Below, in pieces: positions 45,671 to 56,054 of a stretch of DNA of 64,000 nucleotides (positions are counted from its first letter, which is position 1; each line of letters begins with the position of its first letter). The position numbers and the translations under genes were made by a program. This DNA comes from Castor canadensis (taxonomy: Eukaryota > Chordata > Mammalia > Rodentia > Castoridae). Where the stretch lies: positions 131,985,366-132,049,365 of the forward strand of contig NC_133386.1 in NCBI RefSeq assembly GCF_047511655.1, written 5' to 3'. The notes under the pieces are model-generated. The model had not been told where the DNA came from and searched no databases. It saw nothing but the letters and a program-made list of their open reading frames with translations.

Positions 45671-46430
45671 GTCTCCAGCACCAGTCCACACCAGTTACAG
45701 AACATAACAGGAATCACTACACGTCCCTGGGCCCCACTCCCTGTGAAATGAAACAATTCTCCCCCACCCTGTAAAAAGTACTGGAAGATTTTAATGAAAT
45801 CCTAGGTGAGCGTGTGACTTGAAGTTCGGTTCACGACAGACATTTTGCTATTATGGGATTTCAGGGGATACTGATGACTTCTTAGGCCTGCCCTGGTGCC
45901 TCAAATTCCACTGTTAGAGCCACTTCCCCACGGTCACACTTGTTCCCAGTAAGTCCCCTCAGGGCAGGATTATCCATTACTCTTGGACAATGGAGCCTTT
46001 GTGGCACTGTCACTGCTAGAGTCAATTCAGTCATTTCCAGGGAAAGTAGATGGTCTGGGACAATGAGCAGCCCCTGCCTGGTGAAGTTCTACGGCTAAAC
46101 TCAGCCTTAGCTTCTCGTAGCTTGTCTCTTTCCCCTTGGAGCTAGGGGGTGGCAGTGGAAGGACTAGCCAAAAGATTCTATTGCCACAACTGCTTGGGGG
46201 TCAATGGATTTGGTGGCCCGGGTCTGGGAGTCAGAGAGGTGGGTTCTGGGAGCTCCAGCTGCATGCACTCTTGATGGGCAAGAGGCGTTCGGGGAAGACC
46301 GAGGGCCTCCTGCGGGGGTGGGGGGGGGGGAGCTGCCCAGAGTGGGTGCAGCCAGTACAGAGCTCAGAAGCCACTGTGGTCAGCTGGGAATGGCCAGGCA
46401 GAGTGGAGCCCGAAGCAGGTCATGGGTGGT
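45671..46430. other. Unique sequence, no gene recognised
   Basis: GC-rich DNA with a pure G tract at about 46314-46330. No exon is supported. Confidence 0.4.
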
Positions 46431-47214
46431 AAAATGTCTTACTTATTACCCTGGGGGATTTTAATCTGTAGGGATGACTGAGTGTCTGGGGTGAAGTTGT
46501 CTCTGGTGCCATGGTGAGGTTGTCTCCAATGGTGAGGCATTGGGTTGCAGCAACGTTGCCTGAGACGATGTCATCTCCAGGGGTGAGCCATGGGCCAGGG
46601 AAGTGCTGGCTGGATGTGGACGTGGGGTGAGCTTTCCCGTGGATGCCCACTTAGACACATGTAGGCTTAGCATTTACCGTGTTTGCGTGAACGTGTCTTG
46701 CTTGGTAGGTTTGGGGCTGTGGATCGTATGTCAATGACAGCACCTATACCAGTTGTCCTAAGGCCACAGTCACCAGAGAGAGGGATGTGCAATTGCATTG
46801 GGCAGGTTTTTGGTAGGAGTTTGGGCTCAAATGAGTCCCCTGTCAGATGAGCAGAGGCCTGGCCCATGGGGCAATCTATGGATGACAGGAGTATGCATCC
46901 TCCATCTGGCCTCCAGTCCTTATTGGATGGAGACAAGATGGAAAATTTACAGAGATTAAGGCCAAAGGCATCCAAGAAAGACATGCTAACATTGTTGAAA
47001 GAGTTCTTTGAGGAGACTGTTACGGGTCCCAAGTAAGCCAGTTGTCTGGGACTATCAGGGATATGAAAGCTATATTGAATGTCTTTCCAAGAGCCTAGAA
47101 TTGTGTATTTTGCAAAGTGAAAGATGTCTGCAAGATAAAAGCGAGAGCACCCAAGGGAGATATGAGGATAGGTAAGACACCTAAAAAATTAGCTAGCATT
47201 TGTTGCCCTTACCG
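46431..47214. other. Unassigned stretch left of an L1 tail
   Basis: No SINE, LTR, MIR or L2 text is recognised here. At 46493-46590 the minus strand has loosely repeated phrases built on 'gagacaacctcaccatgg' / 'gagatgacatcgtctcagg', giving Thr/Pro/Ser-rich open text. A 121-codon frame at 46667-47032 on minus has no domain that I recognise. It may be the remains of an unfamiliar transposon or retrogene. Confidence 0.3.
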
Positions 47215-47597
47215 CAGAGAAACTAAAGCAGATACCTTAAAGCAACTGAGGCCAATAAGAGAAGGGGACCAGGACCTAGAGAAAAGGTTAGATCAAAAAG
47301 AATTAACCTAGAAGGTAACACCCACGCACAGGAAATCAATGTGAGTCAATGCCCTGTATAGCTATCCTTATCTCAACCAGCAAAAACCCTTGTTCCTTCC
47401 TATTATTGCTTATACTCTCTCTACAACAAAATTAGAAATAAGGGCAAAATAGTTTCTGCTGGGTATTGAGGGGGTGGGGGGGAGAGGGAGGGGGCGGAGT
47501 GGGTGGTAAGGGAGGGGGTGGGGGCAGGGGAGATAAATGACCCAAGCATTGTATGCACATATGAAAAAAAAAAAAATAAATAAATAAAAAAGAAAAT
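47215..47597 (+). mobile_element. Rodent L1 3' UTR, 5'-truncated, with G-rich tract and A-rich tail
   Basis: Text 'caggaaatcaatgtgagtc', 'ctatccttatctcaacc', 'agaaataagggcaaaatag', a G-rich tract at 47469-47532, then 'gacccaagcattgtatgc' and 'acatatg' plus a ~40-nt A-rich tail is the layout of rodent L1 3' UTRs with their conserved polypurine/G-rich motif. No ORF2 is left. It splits the two unassigned stretches. Confidence 0.78.
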
Positions 47598-48280
47598 AGG
47601 TGATGTCTGTAATTCCATCAACAATGTCTGCAATCCCAAAGAATAAGGAGCAAGGCCAACCTTGGTCTATGTGGAGACAGATGTGTGTGATTTTGATACG
47701 TATTTGGGGTGTCTGTGAGGCAAGAACTCCTAGTGTTCCTTATCTTGAAAGGAATAATTCTAGGTACCAGCCCAGTAGGTTTTATGAAGATGGTGCCATT
47801 TGTTGGCCAGGACGTCCAGAGACAAGCCGACTGTCTGAAGTTTGGCCAAGTACATTGCTTCTGGAATCTCAGCTTCCCTGGGGACATCCCAGCTAAGGGA
47901 CAGACACCGAAGCGGCCTGTTAAGCCATGTCATGGGCTGTGTCACGTGGGGGGCGGGAAGTGAGGTTTGCAGTCTGTGAACTCTCATTCCTGATAGTTCA
48001 GTCAGTTGCAGGGGTCCAAGAAGAGGGTGCACCATTGCTTCAACAGAGGACTGAGGACTGAGGTGCCCTCCCCGTACTCCCGACAGGTAGAAAATGCCAG
48101 CCCAGCTGTGGTTCCGTCTTATCTTGAAGAGACCTCAGAAGCTGCTCCCATGACCCAAAGCATGCTGGGTAGCTGGGTAAGGAGGGGCTCAAGCCCAGAA
48201 TCTGCAAGAGCCACTACTTCCATCAGGCCGGATGGCAGGTATCTGGCAACATGGCTGAGACCATGAGGGGCAGTAAGTGT
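47598..48280. other. Unassigned stretch right of an L1 tail
   Basis: Low in recognisable repeats. The minus strand has overlapping open frames of ~90 codons (47618-48035) without known domains, and the plus strand likewise. It may be continuous with 46431-47214 across the L1 insertion. Confidence 0.3.
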
Positions 48281-48714
48281 CCAAAGGGGTGGGGACCACA
48301 GAAAGGAGTGGTTAGAACAGGAGGCAGAGAGCAGTCCAGGCTGCCTCCTGCCTCTCTGTCTGTTCCAGGAACTGGTTTCTGTCCAGGCCCCTCGAAGGCC
48401 AGGGCAGACCTGCCTCGGCAGGCCCAAGTGACCGTGCATCAAGATGTCTCTGACTCAGCTTACACCAGCAGCCTCATGACTTCTGCACAAGGACAGGGTT
48501 CTTCCATGTCACCCCAAATGGACAGGAGAGTGGGGCCTGTGCATCCTCTGCCACATTGTCAGGAAAGGAAGCATTAGCTCACCGAGCCCCACATCCTATC
48601 TGGAAAACAGAACAGAAGGGTCTTCCTGGACCACTTCCCCCAGCCCATCTGTCCACCAGCACTCTGAGTGGCCAGCGGCTGCTCCCTGTCTCTACCCCCA
48701 TGGTCCTGTCTGTG
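48281..48714. other. Unique sequence, no gene recognised
   Basis: No gene or repeat is recognised. Short open frames only. Confidence 0.4.
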
Positions 48715-48719
48715 TCCTT

Positions 48720-49770
48720 TTAAATTTTTTAACTTAAAAAAAATAATTACAGATTCACAGAAGTTGATCTTCAGGTTCAACTCAATTCCTATCCAAATCT
48801 CAGGAAGAAATTTTTGTAGGGACAGACAAGATTTTCCTAAAATTTATATGGAAAGGCAAAGAAACTAGAACAAAATGATTTTGAAAAGGAATAAGAGTGA
48901 GAAGAATCATCTCCTGGCATAGAGGCCTCATCTATCTAGAGCGAGAGCAGTCACATCTGTGTTACAGAAGGAAGGGCTGACAGGTAGACATGGACAGACA
49001 AATAGATTCTCACAAACATGGACATTTGCTTATTTTTAAAAACTCTGTTTTGAAGTCAGTAGTAGTCACAGGATGCCGTAAATATTTTTACAACAGAAAG
49101 GTCCTGTGTACCCCTCACCCAATTTCCACCAACACTTCCATCCGAGACAATCATAGTACACCACAAAACCAGGTAAGTGACAAGGGTGGAATGTGTGCGT
49201 GTCATCTGTCATTTCAGCACACAGGTAGAGTCACGTAGTTACCACTCAAGTCAAGGCTCAGAGAGCCTCTCCTCCCCACGAAGGGCTCACTCGTGCTGCC
49301 CCTCAGAGTCACAGTCACCCTGCCCACTCCTGGCCCTTTGTGCTTGCTGCCTGACTCCCCTGCGTCTCCTCATGGTCCCCACCGTCCTGGAAACTTGACT
49401 GTCCCTTCTGGTTCCATCCATGCTGCCAGATCCCTGCCATTTGAGCTGATCCTCAACCCCTGGAAACCACTATCTGTTTTCCACCTCTGAGAATTGATCT
49501 TTCAAGAATCTGATAGAAATGGAATTAGACAGTACGTGACCTTGTGAGATTGTCTTTTTTTTTTTTTTTTGAGATAGGGTCTCTCCTGCCTCAGCCTACA
49601 AGTAAGTGCTGAGACTACAGATGTGTGTTACCACGCCTATCTGAGATTGGTTTTTTTTTTTCACTCAGCTTTAAATGCCCTTGAAATCCTCTCAGAGGGT
49701 TTCATGTATCCATAGTTTATTCTTTTTTATTGCTGAGTAGCAAGCATTCCATGGTCCTTTCTGTATTTTA
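48720..49770 (+). mobile_element. Ancient L1 (L1M-type): ORF2 end plus 3' UTR, split by a SINE
   Basis: At 48780-48900 the plus strand reads 'caattcctatccaaatctc', 'aaaatttatatggaaaggc' and 'aatgattttgaaaagg', the end of the L1 ORF2 C-terminal region (PISIKI ... LKFIWK type), with frame breaks. From 49090 the text follows an L1M 3' UTR: 'gtgtacccctcacccaatt', 'caaaaccaggtaagtgac', 'cccctggaaaccactatc', 'atagaaatggaattagac' and, after the SINE, 'ttattgctgagtagcaagc'. It encodes no functional reverse transcriptase. A SINE at 49553-49641 interrupts it. Confidence 0.78.
49553..49641 (-). mobile_element. B1-like SINE, minus strand, within the L1M element
   Basis: Poly(T) is followed by 'gagatagggtctctcctgcc' and 'ctgagactacagatgtgtg'. 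TGAGATTG at 49545-49552 and 49642-49649 flanks it exactly, and the L1 text continues across. Confidence 0.85.
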
Positions 49771-49939
49771 ACCTTTCCTCCTCTAGATTATTTCTTCTTT
49801 TCCTTGCCTCTAAGTTAGTTATTACAACATGCTCCCCCTCGTTGGAGCCACTTACCACCTCCATCCTCAGGCTCCAGCAATATGGAAGCAGCTGTCACTC
49901 CCCAGATTCTTGGGCCACCCTTTCCTTGCTAAACCACTG

Positions 49940-50190
49940 CCCTCAACTCCCTACGAAGATGCCACCTCCTCTTGGAAGCCCTCCCTGACTTTCTCCATAT
50001 CCCAAAGAAGTGAGTTCCTACCACTTGCTTCTGTTCTCATCCAAACCCCACCCTGTTCTTATCTGCCTTGTCTGTGTCTGCACCAGGCTGGCCACTTCTG
50101 GCACATAGGGACCAAGGAAGAGGGACACAAGGCCCTGTTGCCCACCCAGCCCAATGCCAGGCACAGCACAGATCCTCACTGAAAGGGACA
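49940..50190 (+). repeat. L2 LINE 3' end relic
   Basis: The words 'cctcttggaagccctccctg', 'actttctccatatccc' and 'gcacatagggaccaagg' follow the plus-strand L2 3' end. Confidence 0.65.
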
Positions 50191-50224
50191 GAATTCTGGC
50201 CACCTCTAGCCTGAGAAGACAGCA

Positions 50225-50293
50225 CCCTCCTTCTTCCTGCTCATCTTTTCTCCCCCCTCCCCTCCTCTTCTCCCTCTCCTCCTCCCGCTCCAT
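50225..50293. repeat. CT-rich low-complexity tract
   Basis: The plus strand is almost all C and T over about 65 bp, with short CTCC units. Confidence 0.85.
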
Positions 50294-53200
50294 AGGCTAC
50301 CCTGCCTGGGGCGGGTGAACTCACTGCGATGTGGCTTGGCCAAGCCCAGCACTTTCCTTTGAACACAATGAAAATCAAACAACACATGGCTCTGTCATTG
50401 CTAGAAAAGTCATAGGATGGAAACATTGCCTCTTTACCCCCCATAGTACCATCCTTGCTGGATTTTCCGACTCCTGAGTCCAAGCTCTCAGGGGAACGTA
50501 GAATCCTAGGATCTTGGAATCACAGGCTAACAGAAGCCTAGACTGATGTAATCCTAGATTCCTACAATCATCGAGTTATAGGAAGCCACAATAATGATGC
50601 TGAGTGTTGTTATGTTAAAACCAGAGGTTCCATTTGCAGCCCAGCGTCTTTGCATATGGAAACCTAGAATCCCCGGTGTGGTGGTGCCAAAAATGTCAAG
50701 TGTCTACCTCCTGTGGTACCCATGAAAGGCTCTCTGTCCAGGGTCACACGCAAACAAGGTGGGGAAGAGGGGGACAGCCTAATTTCCTCAGTGCTGGCAG
50801 GAAGGCTGGCATCATGGACAGACCAAGTCTGACCCCAGCTCTGCCACCCCCTCAGTGTCCCCTCCAGGACAACCACTCAGGCTCTCTGACCCCTGGGCTT
50901 ATCAGGGTGAGGGCTCTTATGGCCTAATGAGATTCAGAGGTAGATGGCAGGAAATGCAGGTAAGTGTCTGGTGACAAAGCAGAGGCTGAGCTCTCAGGTC
51001 CCCCAGGGAAAGGCACGAATGAGACCTCTGGTTAAGCTTCTCTTGGGCATCCACTTTCACCCTGCACATGCTCCCTGGCTATAAACCTGCAGCGTTCCTG
51101 CAATTGCTCGGGCCTCAGTTTCCTTACCTGTACAGCCTAGAGCTCACACACTTGCTCACGGTGCAGCCCTGCCAGTTCCTGGGTATGTCCTTTTTCTCTG
51201 AGGCTCAGTTAACTCATCTGGGACTTAGTCCCCAGGTCAACATGCTCCTTGAGGCTCAACACAGTACACCACACAATCTATAGCACACTACACGTTAAAA
51301 ACAAAGGATTTAATTCTTTGTGTGTTGGAAGAGACCATGCTGGTGGTCTTGCCCAGCTGTCAGAGTGCCTCTTTATGGGATAGCTCCTCACAGAGTTGGA
51401 GGTCTTCTTCTGGGTCACCCAGTAAGGAATTGACCAAGAGGTATCTAGGCCCCAACAATTCCATCTCCCCTTCTTGTTTCTCTTTGTTTTCCTCCACAGG
51501 GTGGCATTTGGTATTTGCAGTCTCTGCCTTATTTACGTATTGAGGGAGAGGGGGTTGAGGTCTGGGGGCCTCTTTTGGGACATCAAAGTCCACCAGGCCT
51601 CCCCTTGCCCTTGGTGGGAGGTCTGAGGAGCTGCCCTGTCAACATGTGGCCAAGTCAAGCTCCCTCCAGAGGGGCGGGCACGCTGAGGGCAGAGGGGGGC
51701 TGGAGGCGGGGTTCGGATCAAGTTGCCCTGAATGGAAACAAACTTCAACCCCAAACCAAACCCAAATAGAGATTCCAGGAGGAACTGGGTGTCCCAAGCA
51801 GCCCCAGGCTAGGCTGGGACAGGGAGGGTCAAACAATGAACTCAGGGCTCCAGGCTCCCCAAGGGGCATGCGGTTCCCAGGCTTATGAGCGGCCCTCCCT
51901 GGGAGTCAGAGGCAGATGGAATTCTATCCCTTGAGCCAGCAGCCAGCCATAGGGGGAGGGTAGTTCCTGGCCTCTGTTTACATCTGTCAGACAAACATCC
52001 ACAGAGGGTTCGCTGCCTCCCAGCCTCGAGGGAGGCAAGTAAGGAGCAGGCCAGCACCACTATGTCTAGGTGGGTGCTTTGATGATACCAGGATCCCTTG
52101 CATCTCCTAGGGCACTGGTTTAGGCAAAAGCAATGCTCGGTGGGAAAGCCTTGCCCTGCGTGTGTGCTCACATTTCAATGTGCTTCTGGCTTCCAAGGGA
52201 AAAAGCAGCCGAAAGGTAAACCAGGCTCCATGCTTGCTAAAAAGCACCCCTGATTGATCTTTGACAAGTGGGTAGGGCCTGTAAGTCCTGGGACCCCAAT
52301 GGAGGAGGCAACGGCAAGAACTGGCAAATGCTAAGGGTCTGTTAGCTTCTGCACCAGCCCTCGTTAAAACTCAGCCCCTCACTTTCCCCTTACTCCTTCC
52401 TGACAGATGAGGCCCATTAGGCCCCTACTTGACAGATGAGGAAAGGGAGGCTCAGCCAGGTGCACAGATAGCCAGGCACAGGCTGAGTGGGACAGGCAGG
52501 GGGTCACACCCACTGGTAAGGAAGAAGAGGAGGGGTTTCCCATGTTACCAGACAGCCAGGCGTCTGCTCCCTGCTCCTCTCCCCTTCACCATGAATGAGG
52601 AACACCAGCCGAGAGGAGACCATGGCCTGCTGTGGTGGGGCTTTGGAATGTGCCTGTTGTTCCTTCTTCATCCTGGTTTGTCTTCGCTCAGTGCCTGTCC
52701 TGTATGTGCCTTTTGTCTCATTGTGACTGTTCTCTTAATTTGTTAGATCTGTGATGATTACTAGTAGGTAGATACTTTCTGGGGCAAACTTAGCTCCCAG
52801 CCCACCACACTGACAAGCTGGGGCCCTGGCTGCCATGTTTGCCCAATGTGGGTCCTGGCTCTTGATTGGGTCAGGGTGGACAAGTGGCCCAGGATGGACC
52901 AATCACATGCTATCTTGCTTATTTGTGGTTTGGGGCTCAGGGTCAGGTATGGCTGCTACTGAGAGACAGATGAGAGGAGAGCTTCCTGCCTCTGCCACAG
53001 GCCGAGGAATCAGCTGCCCAGAGAGAGGTGGTGATAAGATGTGCCTGGCCCTGCCCAACTCTGGGCCTGGCTGTATTTCTAGCCCCCAAGAGACTGAGGC
53101 TGGCTCTCACCCCTGTACAGAAGCTACACAGAAGACACCATGTCCTTAAGTGAAAATCATTTGGGCCTGTGGTGGCCTCGAAGTGTTAACAGAACAGCCG

Positions 53201-53522
53201 GTTCAGTACAATTTAAAATTGGGAGAACCACTGATCCCACAGCTGCCTCTGAATTCAGCTTTAGCTGGTCTCTGAGATCTCCTTTCCCCACCAATAAAAC
53301 CCTCCTCCTTCTCTTGGTGCCACTGTGCCTTCAGGGCCATGCTCCCCTGACCCCACTCTCACACCTGTTCCCACTGCCCTAAACATGTCACTTTGTCCTT
53401 CTGCCCTGATTTATCTCTTCCCAATCCCACCTAGCCCCATCCTTCCAGAGGTCACTGAACTCCAATACCACCTGCTCCTCCCGTCCCCAGTTAGTTCTTG
53501 TCATCCTTGAAACTCTTGGCTA
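50294..53522. other. Mostly unique sequence, no gene recognised
   Basis: Contains the odd repeated phrase 'cctaggatcttggaatcac' / 'atcctagattcctacaatc' at 50510-50575, which is a known style of old DNA-element or MIR-like text. L2-like text is likely at 53300-53515. Open frames up to ~109 codons overlap on both strands. No exon is supported. Confidence 0.4.
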
Positions 53523-53577
53523 ATCTACGCCAATACCATCCTGAACATGTCAAGTCTCACCTGATCTCGGAAGCTAA
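53523..53577 (+). pseudogene. 5S rRNA 5' fragment (pseudogene part of a chimera)
   Basis: Fifty-five bases align with nt 1-55 of 5S ribosomal RNA: ATCTACG..., ATACCATCCTGAAC, then TGATCTCGGAAGCTAA, with scattered substitutions. Native 5S reads GTCTACGGCC ATACCACCCT GAACGCGCCC up to GATCTCGGAA GCTAA. It stops at the start of the internal box A, so it lacks the Pol III control region and cannot be a working 5S gene. The next base belongs to a SINE. Confidence 0.88.
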
Positions 53578-53687
53578 TAGTTCGTGAGACCCTAGCTCAA
53601 AAAAACCCAACACAAAAACGGGCTGGTGAAGTGGCTCAAGGTGAAGGCCCTGAGTTCAAACCCCAGTACCATAAGAAAAAAGGTAGT
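53576..53687 (+). mobile_element. B1-dID SINE second half joined to the 5S fragment
   Basis: From the AATAGTTCGTGAGACCC text on, this is the 3' part of a B1-dID dimer: linker with AAAAAAACCC, short-dID form 'ggctggtgaagtggctcaagg', 'tgagttcaaaccccagtac' and an A-rich end. The B1 5' part (TGTAATCCTAGC...) is missing and replaced by 5S sequence, with a 2-nt AA overlap at the junction. Confidence 0.88.
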
Positions 53688-53706
53688 GGGTGGGGAGAAG
53701 ACAGGC

Positions 53707-53840
53707 TGGGCACGGTGGTGCGTCCCTATGTGCCTGTAACCCAAGACTAGGGAGGCTGAAGTAGAAAGATTGTGAGTTGGGGGCCAGCCTGCGCTACCTA
53801 GGGAAACCCTGCAAGAAAGAAAAGAAAAGAAGAAAAAAAA
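53707..53840 (+). mobile_element. B1-like SINE with GAAA-rich tail
   Basis: The start 'gctgggcacggtggtgcgtc' and 'gcctgtaacccaagactag', 'ccagcctgcgctacctag' is B1-like. The tail is an AAAGAAAAG-type run at 53812-53840. It lies 20 bp after the 5S/SINE chimera. Confidence 0.85.
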
Positions 53841-53964
53841 GACACAGAGAATGCTTTGGGACAACAGAGGCCAAGAGTGAGGTGATTCAGCTGTAAGCCA
53901 AGGGATGCTCTGCTACCAGAGCTAGAAAGAGGCAAGGAGAGTTTCTACCCTACAACTTTCTTTC

Positions 53965-54085
53965 AGAGGGAGCATGGCTCCACCAACACCTTGATTTTGG
54001 ACTTCTAGCCTCCCGAACTTTAAGAATAAGCTTCTGTTGATATAAGTCACACAGGATCCCCTGTGATGGCAGCCTAGGAAACTAA
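53965..54085 (+). mobile_element. MaLR LTR 3' fragment
   Basis: 'acaccttgattttggacttc', 'tagcctcccgaactttaag', 'cttctgttgatataagtcac' and 'gaaactaacgcaag' match the end of an MLT1-type LTR on plus. Confidence 0.65.
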
Positions 54086-54199
54086 CGCAAGGCCTCACAG
54101 GTGACTGCGGACTTGACCCAGCCTCCTTCCCAGCCATGAGTGCTCTTCATGGTGGCGGAATTAGGTCCTGTCCCTCCCAAGATCACAATGCTCTGTGGC

Positions 54200-54610
54200 T
54201 CGCTGTGGCATTCGTGACCCTTCATAACTAATCCCAACAGCTTCTCTGACTTCCTCTCCCACAGCTCCATGCCTTCTTTTGGTTTTGGCTATACCGAATG
54301 ATAGTTCTGGCTCCCCGTCCATGTCCTGGCTTATTGCTGTGCCAGAAAGAACATCCTTACCCTAGTTCACTTCTATTCATTCTTTAAAACCTCTTTCAGA
54401 CAATCATTTCTTCAAGAAATATTGGCAAATATTTTCTTGAGCCTCTCTGTGGACCAAGCACAGTGCTTTCTATGAATTCCTTCATTCAGTTCTTACTTCT
54501 GGGAGGTAGGCGGACTTATTCTCATTTTCCAGGCAGGGAAACTGAGGCCAAGAGGACCCCATGAGTTTGCCTCAGTTGTAGGCCGTTGGGTCAGGACCAG
54601 GGCTGCCTGG
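54200..54610. repeat. L2 relic followed by MIR relic
   Basis: L2-like plus text runs at 54200-54420 ('tcttcctctcccacagctcc' style, 'cattctttaaaacctctttc'). Reverse MIR is at 54425-54610 ('aagcacagtgctttctatg', 'cattttccaggcagggaaac'). Confidence 0.6.
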
Positions 54611-54714
54611 CAGAAGCCGTGCTCTGCTGCTGCCCCCAATGTTGCCATCCCTGCATGGGGAGCCCCTCACCTCCCCCAGGAACATCTGTTCCTCCAGGTC
54701 TCCAGTTTCTGCAC

Positions 54715-54910
54715 CATTCAGGATAACAAATTATGCTGTAATAAGAGGTGAAATCAAATGCCGCCAAATAGTTTTCTGCAGCAATTTCATGCAAAATAAT
54801 TCTAAGGCATCCATCTTCCTCCTAACCATGTGAGGTTAGAACGCATGCAGACAGGAGGACAGAGGAGCCAGAACCCAACCAGCTCTCACAAATAAATAAA
54901 CAAGGCATAG
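54715..54910. promoter_or_regulatory. AT-rich island, candidate conserved non-coding element
   Basis: Non-repetitive text with 'ggataacaaattatgctgtaa', 'atgccgccaaatagttttc', 'tttcatgcaaaataattc' stands out from GC-rich flanks. The density of ATTA and ATGCAAAAT (octamer-like) words suggests a regulatory element. Inference only. Confidence 0.25.
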
Positions 54911-55734
54911 ACGACATCGTGGAAAACGGGCGGCTGGAGTATAAATCACAGCTTTTACAGGGCTGGTGGCCTGTCAGGGACCAGACCCCCTGCCTGGTCT
55001 CTGAAAGAGAATGCCAGGGAACATCCTTATAATCTGAGCCAGGACTACTCACTGATAGTGGCCACCCAGGGCCCCTGCCAGGCACCTGGAAGCCCCTTGA
55101 GGTTTACCAAGGCTGGCTCTCACATACATACTCACCCACCTCCTTTCTTATTCATTCATTCACTCTGCATTTCCTGTGTAGTAAGCACTCAATAAAAATT
55201 TCTAGAATGAATAAATTTGCTCACTTCTTTCCTCCTTCCACTCTTCCCCCCACCCTCCCTCCCCTAAGAATCTCTCCACCACGTCTGTGATACCGAGGAT
55301 GCTCCTTTAGGATGCAAAGTCCCTGGTCATCACGCCTGTTTGGCTGAGCTGGGTCCCATGGCATAGGGAGGAGTGGGTTTGAGGGGAGGGGACTGGGTAG
55401 CCAGTCCCTTCTCTGTAACAGACCCTGCTGCCAAGACTCTCTCAGGGGAGGGCACCCTCCCCGACAGGAAGCAGGCTTAGAAGTAGGCTGCCAAACAATG
55501 TGTGTCCCTATGTTCCTCTGAAATGCAGTTTCTCTGAGCAGGATCCCTTCTACATGTGCTGCACTGTCCTTTCGATGGCTCTAGGGACACCCCTCTTCCC
55601 TAAAGACCAAGGTTTGCCACCTGGGCCAATGGTTCAATTTCCGCCTTCCAGGTCCTGTATTGGGCAGTTATTCAGTGAGTGACCGTGGTCACTGACCCCC
55701 ATCTCTTATTATACTAATCATCACGTCTTCTTTA
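54911..55734. other. Unique sequence, no gene recognised
   Basis: A MIR 3' end-like piece is visible at 55145-55210 ('gtagtaagcactcaataaaa'). No other element or exon was found. Confidence 0.4.
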
Positions 55735-55940
55735 TTCCTCCATTCATTTAAACATTGTTATGCTGAAAAACACAAAGCACAAAATTTGCCATTAGTGATG
55801 TTTAGTACATTGACAATGTTGCACAACTGTAATTATCTAGTTCTGGAACATTTCATCACTTCCAAAAGGAAACCCCTATCCTCATTATGCAATAATTCCC
55901 ATCTCCCTCTTCCCCAGCCCCTGGCAACCACTGACCACCC
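55735..55940 (+). mobile_element. L1M-type 3' UTR fragment
   Basis: Order 'gatgtttagtacattgac', 'caatgttgcacaactgtaat', 'ttccaaaaggaaaccccta' and 'cagcccctggcaaccactg' matches ancient L1 3' UTRs. Confidence 0.75.
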
Positions 55941-56019
55941 TCAGCTTTCTAAGGCTTCTAACCTAGGTGAGGAAGTGAGTGTGTATTATCCCCAACTCAC
56001 TAAGGACGCTGAGGACTGC

Positions 56020-56054
56020 CCACGCACACAGACACACAGACACACACACACACC
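56020..56054. repeat. (CA)n microsatellite
   Basis: An interrupted CA run (CACGCACACAGACACACAGACACACA...) ends at CCCCATG. Confidence 0.9.

Noticed and set aside
48780-48900. Reverse-transcriptase gene
   Set aside because: Only a short, frame-broken end of ancient L1 ORF2 remains.
53523-53577. Functional 5S rRNA gene
   Set aside because: Only nt 1-55 are present, with substitutions, and the internal control region is missing.
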